Assembly: GCF_000969905.1 (NCBI RefSeq)
Contig: NZ_CP009520.1
Location: 3,100,001-3,164,000 of the forward strand
DNA: 64,000 nt
Source: Methanosarcina vacuolata Z-761
Lineage (GTDB): Archaea > Halobacteriota > Methanosarcinia > Methanosarcinales > Methanosarcinaceae
Reading direction: 5' to 3'
Below, one piece after another: positions 30,417 through 39,468 of this stretch. How positions within the stretch are numbered: position 1 is the first letter of the stretch; every line of letters begins with the position of its first letter. The position numbers were made by a program, and so were the translations under genes. The notes beneath the pieces are model-generated. The model worked only from the letters and a program-made list of their open reading frames with translations, was not told the DNA's origin and did no database searches.

Positions 30417-31301
30417 GGCACGTCACGAAATTAACACTATTGATCGGAAGCCTTGATTCGGACTGGTAGAGGTCAGGGCTCCCGGCAATCCGGCTTGCAA
30501 CCCTCCTTACAAGCCCGGGATCTCCTCTTACAAAGCGGCGGATCTCATCCCGATAATAACCGTTCCATTCAGCCCACCTCGGGCCCGGGAAGTATCCTAC
30601 CTGATTGAGTGCAGCTGCATCCCAGGCTTCAGCAATCACTTTTATGTATCCGAGAGCATCGTCAAGTTTAATCTGCCATATAACAGGGGGATACTTCATA
30701 ACCTTCCCATCGGTATCCAGCGAAAGGATAGAACCCTCATCAAACCGAAAACCATCAACATGCATCTCTTCTGCCCAGTATTTCAGGCAGTCTACTATCA
30801 GCTTCTGGGGAATAGGATGATTGCAGCTCACTGTGTTTCCACAACCCGAATAATTGCTGTAGTATTGTTTGTCAGGTTCCAGGAGATAATATATGCTGTT
30901 ATCTATACCCTTGAAAGAAAATACCGGACCCAGGTTGTCTCCTTCGGCTGTATGGTTAAAGACCACATCAAGAATTACCTCAATTCCAGCTTTGTGCAGA
31001 GCTCTGACCATGTCCCTGAATTCTTCCATATGAGCTCCGTACTCAGGATTCACACAATAGCCGCTGTGAGGCGCAAAAAAACATATTGGGTCATAGCCCC
31101 AGTATTGTTTTCTTCCGTCAAGGCTTGTTGCATCATCAAAATCATATCCTCTGGAGGGATCAAGAGGACCGCCTATCCGATATGCATAGTGGATTCCAGG
31201 CTTCAGGCCCCGCACATATACATGCCAGAAGTGAAATGTTTTATTAAGAGCAATACTTGTGGCTTCAGTGATTTCAATACTTGTAGCTTCGGTGGTTTCA
31301 A

Positions 31302-31535
31302 GATCCTCGGAAACTTTAACTGAATTCTCAATATTTTCAATATCCCCAGAAACCTTAACTGGATTTTCAATACTTTCAATATCCTCGGAAACCTTAACTG
31401 AGCTCGCAATATTTTCAATATCCTCGGAAACCTTAACTGAGCTCGCAATATTTTCAATATCCTCGGAAACCTTAACTGAATTCTTAATATTTTCAATATC
31501 CTCGGAAACCATAACTGAATTTGCAATATTTTTAG
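31302..31535 (-). repeat. 39 bp in-frame tandem repeat inside glgX, about 6 units
   Basis: The coding repeat is SVKVSEDIENIAS (13 residues = 39 bp) with small changes per unit. It interrupts the N-terminal domain of the debranching enzyme, where relatives have no such insert. Confidence 0.85.
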
Positions 31536-31764
31536 AATGAGTAAATTTTCCAACTCTGTTTGTGTAAAGGATAAGAGCAGGTTTCAGATCATCACATCTG
31601 TGAAAAAGCAGAAGTTCAACGTAATCTGCATGTTCGGAATAAATAGAAAAATTTACTCCATCTTCATCAGGCGTTGCCCCAAGAGGATGGGGATATCCTC
31701 TTTCGATAACATAGTGATACTTCTTAAAAGTCTGTTCGTGATCCGTATCTAATTCTCCTAACAT

Positions 31765-32125
31765 TTTTTGGCTCTAGAAGCATCCCTGAAGTTCTGCAAA
31801 CTGTAACTCAAATCAAACTGTGGCTTAGATTATCCAGCTTTTCGGCCGTTGACAGACTACCTGCTAACTAACCTGTTTACTTTCTTTTCTCCTTTTAAGC
31901 AAATAATTTTTGCTGCCTTTATCTATTCAGGCTCGCAAAAGAGCCATTTCACGAAATATTCCTTTCCAGTAGCCCTTAAGAATTCATCTGTGGCTTTCGA
32001 TACTTAGATATGGTTTTATCCATATTTATTAACCAGTTTACTTTCTACAGAAATTCAGGCAAAATACCTATTTATCAATGAAAGTTTCATTTCCTTTATA
32101 GATAGAAACAGAGGGAGTACTGGTT
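31765..32125. other. Intergenic region between glgX and the ABC exporter
   Basis: About 360 bp between divergent genes, A+T-rich in its right half, with no convincing gene. A TATA-like AGATATGGTTTTATCC region lies near 32006. The promoter of the ABC operon must lie here. Confidence 0.4.
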
Positions 32126-33106
32126 CTGGAAGACAATATCATAGAAGTAACTAACCTTGAATATTTTTTCGGCGAGATAAAAGCCGTCGATAACATCAGT
32201 TTTACGGTAAGAAAAGGGGAGATATTTTCTTTTCTCGGGCCAAACGGAGCTGGGAAGAGTACTGTGATTAATATTCTTACCACTCTCCTGCCTATGCAGA
32301 AAGGCAGAGTAACTATTGCAGGCCATGATTTGAGAACTGAGCCTGAAAAAGTAAGAGAATCAATAGGAATTGTCTTTCAGGAGTTGACTCTTGACAGGGA
32401 TATGACTGTTCGGGAGATTCTGGAATACCACGGAAGGCTCTATTCCATGCCAAAAGCTCAAAGGCAGGCGCGTGTTGACGAATTGCTAAGTCTGGTCGAG
32501 CTTGAAGCAAAGAGGGATGTCCTGACAAGATACCTGAGCGGCGGAATGAAGCGCAGGCTTGAGATTGCGAGGGGACTCATGACCCGCCCGAGAGTGCTTT
32601 TCATGGACGAACCTACAATCGGGCTTGACCCTCAGACAAGAATCAGAATCTGGGATTACGTAAAAGACATCAACCGGCAGGGCACAACCATTTTTCTGAC
32701 AACCCATTATATGGACGAAGCCGACCAGCTCAGTAACAGGATAAGCATCATAGATCATGGGGAAATCATTGTCACAGGCAAGCCCTGGGAGTTAAAAAAT
32801 GCACTTGGTGAAGATCTTATATATCTCGAAACAAGTGATAACAGGGAAGCTTCCAGTCTGTTAATGAAACTTGATACTGTAAAAGGAATTCGAGACAAAG
32901 CAAAAGGAATAATTGCTATGGTCAATATGGACGGTACCTACCTGCTGCCTGAGATCATGGATAAACTTCGGAACGGGGGTATTAAGATCAGGGCTGTTAA
33001 CCTCAAAAAGCCATCAATGGATGACGTTTTTGTTCATTATACCGGAAGGGAGCTCAGGGATACAGGAACCGAAAAAACGATTGTGGCAAAACCAGGAAGG
33101 CGTTAA
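32126..33106 (+). CDS. ABC transporter ATP-binding protein (DrrA/ABC-2 type)
   Basis: About 326 residues. The Walker A region FLGPNGAGKST (32237-32269) lies upstream of the first GTG at 32264, so the gene must start earlier. Between the in-frame stop at 32099 and Walker A there is no ATG, GTG or TTG. The best start is CTG at 32126, 10 nt after GAGGGAG, giving MEDNIIEVTNLEYFFGEIKA. Other motifs: Q-loop VFQELTLDRDM, signature LSGGMKRRLEIARGL, Walker B VLFMDEPTIGLD and the switch His in LTTHYMDEAD. It powers the permease encoded 3 bp downstream, probably for drug, lipid or polysaccharide export. Confidence 0.85.
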   Translation: MEDNIIEVTNLEYFFGEIKAVDNISFTVRKGEIFSFLGPNGAGKSTVINILTTLLPMQKGRVTIAGHDLRTEPEKVRESIGIVFQELTLDRDMTVREILEYHGRLYSMPKAQRQARVDELLSLVELEAKRDVLTRYLSGGMKRRLEIARGLMTRPRVLFMDEPTIGLDPQTRIRIWDYVKDINRQGTTIFLTTHYMDEADQLSNRISIIDHGEIIVTGKPWELKNALGEDLIYLETSDNREASSLLMKLDTVKGIRDKAKGIIAMVNMDGTYLLPEIMDKLRNGGIKIRAVNLKKPSMDDVFVHYTGRELRDTGTEKTIVAKPGRR

Positions 33107-33109
33107 GAG

Positions 33110-33946
33110 ATGCATAAAGGCTTTCTTACCATATACTGGCGTGACATGCTGAGGTTTGTCCGGTTTCGAACTCTTCTGTTTACTTCCCTTGTCCAGCCTG
33201 CACTCTGGCTAGCTTTTTTCGGAGTAGCAATGTCAAACAACTTTGAAAGGCTTACTGCAACTATGCCGGTTATTCCCGGGGTGAGGGTTGTGGGATACCT
33301 GACTTTCATAGGTGCAGGCGTTATTGCCATGACCACGCTTTTTACAAGCCTTTTTGGGGGGACAGTGCTGCTTTTTGACAAAAACTGGGGGCTTATGCGG
33401 GAGACCCTTTCAAGTCCTCTTCCAAGAATCCATATAATCATAGGGATAGGACTTTCAGCCATGACAAAATCCTTTATCCAGGCTACTGTGATCATGGTTT
33501 TTGGGCTTTTACTGGGAGTCCAGTTTTTTGAAGGCTACACAGTAACACAGATTCTGGTTTCACTCATCGGGATCATGCTTTTTATAGGGACATTTTCTCT
33601 CGGGTTTCTTTTCCTTTCGGCTGCAATAGCAATAACAATGGAAAGCCCGGAAGGGATGCAGGCTGTAATAACCCTGCTTACTATGCCTTTCTTTTTCACG
33701 AGCAATGCACTTTACCCTGCGAATTCATTTCCTCCTGTGCTCCGGGCTCTGTCCACAGTCAATCCGCTCACACATCTTGTCAGCGGAATAAGATATTTTG
33801 CAATAGGGAGTGAATTTTCGTCAATTGGACTTCGCTATACTTACACTCAGGGAGAGGTTATTGTCTCCTTCCTGGCTCTCCTGGCTTTTGCGGGAATAAT
33901 GTTTCTTATTGCAAGGTGGAGGTTTACCAGGGTTACAGTTACGTAA
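33110..33946 (+). CDS. ABC-2 type transporter permease
   Basis: 278 residues with about six membrane helices, typical of the ABC-2 (DrrB/NodJ) family. The conserved segment MPFFFTSNALYPANSFPPVLRALSTVNPLTHLVSGIR matches the ABC-2 signature near the fifth helix. It starts 3 bp after the ATPase stop, so the two are co-transcribed and form one exporter. Substrate unknown. Confidence 0.9.
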   Translation: MHKGFLTIYWRDMLRFVRFRTLLFTSLVQPALWLAFFGVAMSNNFERLTATMPVIPGVRVVGYLTFIGAGVIAMTTLFTSLFGGTVLLFDKNWGLMRETLSSPLPRIHIIIGIGLSAMTKSFIQATVIMVFGLLLGVQFFEGYTVTQILVSLIGIMLFIGTFSLGFLFLSAAIAITMESPEGMQAVITLLTMPFFFTSNALYPANSFPPVLRALSTVNPLTHLVSGIRYFAIGSEFSSIGLRYTYTQGEVIVSFLALLAFAGIMFLIARWRFTRVTVT

Positions 33947-34038
33947 TTTCAATACTGCTCATTTTTAACGCTGTAAATAAAAGTAAAAAGGAAAAGTGAG
34001 AGGGTAAAGTGGGAGGGTAAAGTGGGAGGATAAACACT

Positions 34039-34299
34039 ATGGCCTGTACACACAGGAATATGATAAAAATTAAAAACATAGAACAGGGCTCAAAGGGTTG
34101 TGAGGAATGTCTGAAAAGCGGAGATAGCTGGGTACACCTGAGGGTTTGCCTGATCTGTGGGCATGTGGGCTGCTGTGACCAGTCAAAAAATAAACACGCA
34201 ACAAAGCACTTTGAAGAAACCGGGCATCCTGTGATCCAATCTTTCGAGCCAGGTGAGGACTGGAAGTACTGTTATATTGATCGCCAGTATCTTGAGTAA
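34039..34299 (+). CDS. UBP-type zinc-finger protein
   Basis: 86 residues made almost entirely of a UBP zinc finger. Visible ligands: CTH near the N-terminus, CEEC, CLICGHVGCCDQ, H in KHATKHFEETGHPVIQ. In eukaryotes this domain binds ubiquitin C-termini; prokaryotic stand-alone copies are uncharacterised. It follows the ABC exporter by about 90 bp. Just upstream is a three-fold GGGAGGRTAAA repeat that could supply several Shine-Dalgarno sites. Confidence 0.85.
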   Translation: MACTHRNMIKIKNIEQGSKGCEECLKSGDSWVHLRVCLICGHVGCCDQSKNKHATKHFEETGHPVIQSFEPGEDWKYCYIDRQYLE

Positions 34300-34433
34300 A
34301 AGTATAACGCGAATGTCAGATTTTCGAATAATGCTTCGCGTTGCCAGGGCAAAAAATTTTCGACACTGTAATAACAGGAAAACATTTTGAAATACGATAA
34401 TTACTATCTTTTTTGAATCCGCATTCTCTACAG

Positions 34434-34907
34434 CTAATCCTTTTTAGATCCAGCCTGGAAGTAATTAGAATTTTTTGCGGGAATTTTCCCTGATGCTTTT
34501 CCATCTAGAGCTTTTACCCAATTTTCCCCGTCCCATTTTTTCCAGTGCATCATTATCATTGCACGGTTTAACAAAAGTTCTTCCCCTGAGTCTATGAAAT
34601 CGTTTCCATTCTTGAGTCCATGTTCGAAAGTATATCTCAGGCGTCCAGAGTACCATTCCAAAAATCGTGAGAATGCTTCGAATTTCGATATTCTCAGATT
34701 ATGCATAAAGAATGCGATACAGATTTCTTGAAGTTGGTCTTGTCTCGGTAGCCAGATATAATTAATAGAATTATTTCCAGGGTCGAGTAAAACCTCAATT
34801 TTTTCAAAAGCTGGATTATAAACAAAATCACCGGATTGGAATACCCACTTCTGCTGAATTTCCTTCGCTAGTGAGCACATTCTGATATACTTCTCTGATG
34901 TGTCCAT
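34434..34907 (-). CDS. Phage-like hypothetical protein
   Basis: 157 residues from the ATG at 34907, chosen because TGAGGT lies just upstream; the frame opens at 34955. The N-terminal pattern EKYIRMCSLAKEIQQKWVFQSGDFVY and the later IWLPRQDQLQEI resemble small proteins common in bacterial prophages. I know no function for them. No membrane segment. It sits between the zinc-finger gene and a 23 bp repeat array, with no other phage genes nearby, so it is an isolated carry-over. Confidence 0.6.
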   Translation of the reverse strand: MDTSEKYIRMCSLAKEIQQKWVFQSGDFVYNPAFEKIEVLLDPGNNSINYIWLPRQDQLQEICIAFFMHNLRISKFEAFSRFLEWYSGRLRYTFEHGLKNGNDFIDSGEELLLNRAMIMMHWKKWDGENWVKALDGKASGKIPAKNSNYFQAGSKKD

Positions 34908-34975
34908 TTCAACCAACCTCAAAAGGAAATATCGAGTAATGGTTAAAAGGTTCACCTGAGCTATGTGAAAGTATT

Positions 34976-35098
34976 AACCTTAAATGGTTAATATAACAGA
35001 CCTTAAATGGTTAATATGATCGACCTTAAATGGTTAATATGATTGACCTTAAATGGTTAATATAATAGACCTTAAATGGTTAATATAACAGACCTTAC
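34976..35098. repeat. 23 bp tandem repeat, 5 full units plus part of a sixth
   Basis: Units begin at 34976, 34999, 35022, 35045, 35068 and 35091 with consensus GACCTTAAATGGTTAATATR. The strict 23 bp spacing recalls iterons or a multi-site operator. Unit 1 reads TTAACCTTAAATGGTTAA, an inverted TTAACC/GGTTAA pair. Confidence 0.9.
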
Positions 35099-35153
35099 AA
35101 GGGAATCACAATTTTTTTCAGTTGTTTTGAACCTATGATGGCACCAGTTACCT

Positions 35154-35783
35154 CTAGTGTTTAAACAAATTGATGTCAATCGAATTTCCCATAGCAACAT
35201 AACCAGCAGCGTTTGGATGGCACCCGTCTCCAGAATCGTACTCTTGTCTCAGATTATCATGACCATCGCCCAGCACAGAGTTGAAATCTATCACTTTATA
35301 GCCTTGTACATTTGAATATGATAGAATCCACTTGTTCAGGTTGTTTGTTTTTATTTTCAAATTCCGTGGAACATAAGTCATTGGTGTGATTGAGCAAAGT
35401 ACTGGTGTAATTCCATTTTGTATGGAATTCTTGCACATTGCAGCTAGATCATCTTCAATAACCTGTTCAGGCTGTCCAAGGAGAAGGTCATTGATACCGC
35501 CCATTATTATAACAAAATCCGGATGGTGTGATATCACATCTCTATCAAACCTGGCTAGCATCTCGTAAGTCTGATCTCCGCACTCACCAGCGTTGTGTAT
35601 TACTGCTCCAGACAATCGTGATTGCAATATTGAAGGATATGAAGTTCCATTTCCACAAAAACCGTATGTGATGGAATCACCCATACACACTACAGATATT
35701 TTATTGTTATTTAGTGTATTATTTTTTAGTGTATTATTTCCGATGTCTGCATGACCAGAAAGGGATATAGATGACACAAACAT
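35154..35783 (-). CDS. SGNH/GDSL-family hydrolase, possibly missing its signal peptide
   Basis: 209 residues. SGNH blocks: I CMGDSITYG (catalytic Ser), a Gly-containing segment NAGECGDQT, III MGGINDLL (Asn) and V DGCHPNAAGY (catalytic Asp and His). Family members are esterases or lipases on lipids or carbohydrate esters. The N-terminus MFVSSISLSGHADIG looks like the end of a signal peptide, with a stop codon three codons upstream, so the 5' end may have been lost or the start lies in another frame. Monocistronic. Confidence 0.8.
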   Translation of the reverse strand: MFVSSISLSGHADIGNNTLKNNTLNNNKISVVCMGDSITYGFCGNGTSYPSILQSRLSGAVIHNAGECGDQTYEMLARFDRDVISHHPDFVIIMGGINDLLLGQPEQVIEDDLAAMCKNSIQNGITPVLCSITPMTYVPRNLKIKTNNLNKWILSYSNVQGYKVIDFNSVLGDGHDNLRQEYDSGDGCHPNAAGYVAMGNSIDINLFKH

Positions 35784-36150
35784 GAGTTGTTATATATTCA
35801 GTGTATTCATAAATTTTCTTCTCATATTCGACTCGTAAATCTGGATTAACTTAAAGCTTTTGCCATCTTCTCAGGGCTTATGGAGGGATCTTCACATAAT
35901 CTCAGACGCATTGGAGCGTCAAAAATGGTACAACCCAAAACGAAATATTATTCGTCTGCCGGAATTCGCACCAGAATTCTGAATAAAAGGCTGACAACCG
36001 AAGAAATTGAGAATATCAAAAAGCTCATTCTCGCGAGAAGAACTTCTTTTCAGAAACTTAATTTCCAAAAATATATCCCTTTTTTCTCCGTTTTATATTT
36101 TATTTAATAAAAAATAATTATATAAATATAAACCGATAAAAGGAGTAGCA

Positions 36151-36861
36151 ATGAGTTTAGCAGGTCAAACAGCTCTTGTAACTGGAGGGAGCAAAGGGAT
36201 AGGAAGAGCTATCTGCCTTGCTCTGGCAAAAGAGGGAGCAAACGTCGTTATTGCAGCAAGGAATGAGAGTGAAATCAAAGAGATCGTAAATAAATTAAAA
36301 GCAATGGGCAGTAAAGCCATGGCTGTCCAGGCTGACGTGCAGAATGAAGAGGACGTAAGACGCCTGATTTCAATGACAATTGACAAATGCGGCAGGCTTG
36401 ATATCCTTATCAACAACGCAGGAGTGGCTTACAAAAAGAAGCTGGAAGATACCACCCTGGAAGAGTACGAACAAATGATGGATACCAACTTAAAAGGAGT
36501 TTTTCTCTGCACAAAGTATGCGATTCCATACGTCAGAGAGAGCAATAATGGAAAAATAATCAATATATCTTCGGTAGGAGGATTACACGGGCTTCCGAAT
36601 TTTTCCGTATACTCTGCCTCTAAATTTGGAGTAAACGGAATAACAGAATCTATTGCGTCCGAGTTAGAAGGAGAAATAAAAGTCTACGCTATCTGCCCTG
36701 GCGCTGTGGATACGGGTATGTACAGGTCACTATTTTCGGACAAGCCTTCGCTCAAGCCAGAGCACATCGCAGAAAAAGTGCTGGAACTTGCCTCGCCTGA
36801 TTCAAAAGTTACATCCGGAAAGATAATCGAGATGCAGGCTCTTCCAGTCCCTCAGCTTTAA
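36151..36861 (+). CDS. Short-chain dehydrogenase/reductase (SDR), paralog 1
   Basis: 236 residues, classical SDR size. The NAD(P)-binding motif TGGSKGIG is at 10-17. ILINNAGVA and the active-site YSASK (Tyr and Lys four apart) are present, as is PGAVDT. ATG follows AAAGGAG. Oxidoreductase of unknown substrate; FabG-like. A close paralog lies 310 bp downstream, in tandem. Confidence 0.9.
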   Translation: MSLAGQTALVTGGSKGIGRAICLALAKEGANVVIAARNESEIKEIVNKLKAMGSKAMAVQADVQNEEDVRRLISMTIDKCGRLDILINNAGVAYKKKLEDTTLEEYEQMMDTNLKGVFLCTKYAIPYVRESNNGKIINISSVGGLHGLPNFSVYSASKFGVNGITESIASELEGEIKVYAICPGAVDTGMYRSLFSDKPSLKPEHIAEKVLELASPDSKVTSGKIIEMQALPVPQL

Positions 36862-36879
36862 TTATAAATACCAAGGAGC

Positions 36880-36990
36880 AGGCCTCCGATAACTATAGGA
36901 CAGTTATGGGACAGTTATGGAACAGTTATTGGACAATTCTGGCAGCTTTATAACAGGTAGCTCTGGCAGCTTTATAGTATCTAAATTATC
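36880..36990. repeat. Short tandem repeats between the SDR paralogs
   Basis: Imperfect copies of GGACAGTTAT (36896-36935) and two copies of GGCAGCTTTAT (about 36940-36980). No gene in the 310 bp gap. Confidence 0.7.
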
Positions 36991-37171
36991 TTTTTGCCAG
37001 GTCTTCTGCATTCTTTTGCCGGACTTTCCTTTTCTTTTTAAGAGAGAACTCTTGATTGCAGTTTAGAAATAGTGCTTCCAAAATTATAACCTTATCCTGC
37101 TTGACAATTAATAAAATGACTGTAGAGTGACTGCTGACTGTAGATTAACTGCTGACTGTAGAGTGACTGCT

Positions 37172-37882
37172 ATGAGATTGAAAGGCCAGACAGCCATTGT
37201 AACCGGCGGGGGAAAAGGAATTGGCAGGGCCATCTGCCTGTCACTGGCAAGAGAAGGAGCCAACATTGTAATTGTTGCAAGAACCGAAAGAGAAATTAGA
37301 GAAACTGCCAGGCTGGTGGAGAGGGAAGGGAGAAGGGCCCTTGCAGTAAAGACCGACATTCGAAAAGAAGATGAAGTCATAAACATGATTTCAGAGGCAG
37401 TAAATGCTTTTGGAAAAATTGATATCCTCGTGAACAATGCAGGAGTGGCATACAGGAAATACCTTGTAGAGACTTCAACTGAAGAATATAATGAGATTAT
37501 AGATACAAACGTGAAAGGTATGTTTTTCTGCACAAAATACGCTCTTCCTCACCTACTTAAAAGAGGAGAAGGCAGGATTGTAAATATATCTTCGGGAGCG
37601 GGAAAGCATGGCATACCGAAGCTTTCGATATATTGCGCTTCAAAATTTGCAGTAATTGGTTTTACAGAGTCTCTTGCTTACGAAGTAGGAGGTGGACTTC
37701 AGGTTTATGCAGTCTGTCCTGCAGGTGTGGATACCGACATGTACCGCTCGCTTTTTTCAGATGAACCTGTTCTCAAGCCTGAAGATGTTGCAAACAAAGT
37801 TTTGGAGCTTTGTTTACCAGAAACCGTTCTTCCTTCAGGTTCTTCAGTAGAAATTTACAGGCGGCCTATGAGGATATTTTGA
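37172..37882 (+). CDS. Short-chain dehydrogenase/reductase (SDR), paralog 2
   Basis: 236 residues from the ATG at 37172. The longer frame from 37127 is translated tandem repeat (TADCRLTADCRVTA) and is rejected. Motifs: TGGGKGIG, ILVNNAGVA and YCASK, giving the same layout as the SDR at 36151. The two probably arose by tandem duplication. Substrate unknown. The gene is followed 52 bp later by a phosphoribosyltransferase gene on the same strand. Confidence 0.9.
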   Translation: MRLKGQTAIVTGGGKGIGRAICLSLAREGANIVIVARTEREIRETARLVEREGRRALAVKTDIRKEDEVINMISEAVNAFGKIDILVNNAGVAYRKYLVETSTEEYNEIIDTNVKGMFFCTKYALPHLLKRGEGRIVNISSGAGKHGIPKLSIYCASKFAVIGFTESLAYEVGGGLQVYAVCPAGVDTDMYRSLFSDEPVLKPEDVANKVLELCLPETVLPSGSSVEIYRRPMRIF

Positions 37883-37934
37883 TTTTAATATTTGTACGGA
37901 AAAAAGGCATAATTTTTGAATATAAGGTGGAAAC

Positions 37935-38603
37935 ATGTTCAAAAACCGTAAAGACGCAGGGGAAAAGCTTGCAAAAGCTCTTGAAAAATACAGGATTGAA
38001 AATCCTATTATTCTTGCTATTCCACGTGGGGGAGTGGAAGTTGGACTGCAGGTTGCAGCGAAGCTGAATACCGATTTTTCTCTAATTATTTCAAGGAAAC
38101 TACCTTTCCCTGACAATCCTGAAGCCGGATTCGGGGCAATAGCCGAGAACGGAAGTACGTTTATTTTAGAAAATGCACACAACTGGCTTTCAGGAGAAAC
38201 CATTGAACGGATAAAACAGGAGCAAATTGCTGAGATTGAAAGGCGCATAAAAGCTCTCAGAGGAGGAAATTCCCTGTCCGAGCTTGAGGGAAGAACTGTA
38301 ATTCTAATTGATGACGGCATTGCAATGGGCTCTACAATGCGGGCAGCCATTGAACTTTGCAAAAACCGGAAGGCCAGAAAAATAGTGGTTGCAGTGCCTG
38401 TAGCAGGAGTAGAGGTCGCAGAAGAGCTTCAAAAAATAGTAGATGAGCTCGTGGTGCTTGAGATTCCTGCATATTTCAGGGCTGTTGCTCAGGCTTACGA
38501 GAGATGGTACGATGTTTCGGATGAAGAGGTGCTGGACCTGCTCAGAGAGAATATCAGGAAAAAAGAACTGAAAGATCAGGAATTTCATGAGCTTGAAACC
38601 TGA
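37935..38603 (+). CDS. Phosphoribosyltransferase-fold protein
   Basis: 222 residues. The PRPP-binding motif is VILIDDGIAMGSTMRAAI (about 118-135), close to the type I phosphoribosyltransferase loop. The N-terminus FKNRKDAGEKLAKAL and IPRGGVEVG match the COG1926-type predicted phosphoribosyltransferases. The exact reaction is unknown. It may be co-transcribed with the upstream SDR. Confidence 0.85.
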   Translation: MFKNRKDAGEKLAKALEKYRIENPIILAIPRGGVEVGLQVAAKLNTDFSLIISRKLPFPDNPEAGFGAIAENGSTFILENAHNWLSGETIERIKQEQIAEIERRIKALRGGNSLSELEGRTVILIDDGIAMGSTMRAAIELCKNRKARKIVVAVPVAGVEVAEELQKIVDELVVLEIPAYFRAVAQAYERWYDVSDEEVLDLLRENIRKKELKDQEFHELET

Positions 38604-39468
38604 AAAATATCTTCCTCTACTGTTCTATATCAAATGATCTGTACAGTTAAATGATCTCTACTGTTAAATGATCTCTACTGTTAAATGATCTCTACTGTTA
38701 AATGATCTCAGTGTTTGCATAATTTCTGTCAATTAATTCATATTAAATAATCCATTTGAATAACTATGGAAATATTATATAATTAGTAATCTTAAAAAAC
38801 CAAATTCTCTTACATTAATACTCTGTTACATTAATACTCTATTATAGTACTCTATTACAATTAGTAATTATGCAATAACTTCTCTGCTTTTCCAGAATGA
38901 AGTTCTGGAGCAGATTTAGAAGCCTTCCACAAAATATATCCAAAGACTTCTTTTTTAAAATTAAACATTTTTATTGAAGTTCTGGAACAGATTTAGAAGC
39001 CTTCCACAAAATATTTCCAAAAACTTCTTTTTCAAAATTAAAAATTCTTATTGAAGTTCTGGAAAGGCACATCCGAATAAAAACTTTACGTTATTTTGAA
39101 TAACGGAAAAGCTTTGTTCTCTTAGAGTTTGTCCATGTTATCTTCAGATAGGAGATTTAAAGCTGCTAACCCTGAGGTAAAGAGAATATGAATATATCAA
39201 AAATAGTTGTATATAGATCTATAGATTATATAGAGCGCTCGAAAATATATGGAAACTATAAAATATAATGAAATGGTCTGAAATAGCATACAAGCTCAGA
39301 ATTAAGAGAAGTGTTCAGGAATTAATGAAAATAATAAATCTTTGGATAAATGAAACAGATAAACTTATTATAATAACTAAAAATCGGAGTTTATGGTTAT
39401 TATTAGTTAAGGGTTATTATTATAATTACTAAAAGATTTGAGGTTTAATATTTCTGGAGCAGAAAAAA
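38604..39468. other. Long repeat-rich intergenic region upstream of the phosphate transporter
   Basis: 865 bp with no convincing gene. It includes a 17 bp repeat array at 38632-38707 (AAATGATCTCTACTGTT, about 4 units) and a 77 bp direct repeat (38899-39070). The last ~250 bp is very A+T-rich and should contain the promoter of the phosphate-transport genes. Confidence 0.6.
38899..39070. repeat. 77 bp direct repeat, 2 units plus part of a third
   Basis: Units 38899-38975 and 38976-39052, starting GAAGTTCTGGAGCAGATTTA, then a partial third copy. The units are about 90 percent identical by eye. Confidence 0.85.

Larger units (their letters stand above)
29681..31764 (-). pseudogene. glgX: Glycogen debranching enzyme (GlgX/isoamylase family), broken by a frameshift
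   Basis: The 5' part (31764 to about 30409) encodes the N-terminal GlgX domain and much of the GH13 barrel: VILDVVFNHT, DGFRFDEGS and IAEAWDAA. It reaches VNFVTCHDG and is then thrown out of frame. The 3' part (to 29681) resumes with [23 protein letters not shown] and runs to a normal C-terminus. The break is a tandem 8 bp duplication at 30401-30416. In addition, a 39 bp repeat array inserts about 78 residues near residues 77-155. The region between GGPLDPSRGYDFD and YWGYDP is about 15 residues, where family members have roughly 100 more. A functional debranching enzyme is unlikely. Confidence 0.85.

Noticed and set aside
35880-36107. 75-codon plus-strand frame before the first SDR
   Set aside because: No recognisable motif, and another frame over the same bases (LWRDLHIISDALERQKWYN) looks as protein-like. 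At best a decayed scrap.
37127-37171. N-terminal extension of the second SDR
   Set aside because: It is translated tandem repeat (TADCRLTADCR), and the SDR fold starts at MRLKGQTAIV.
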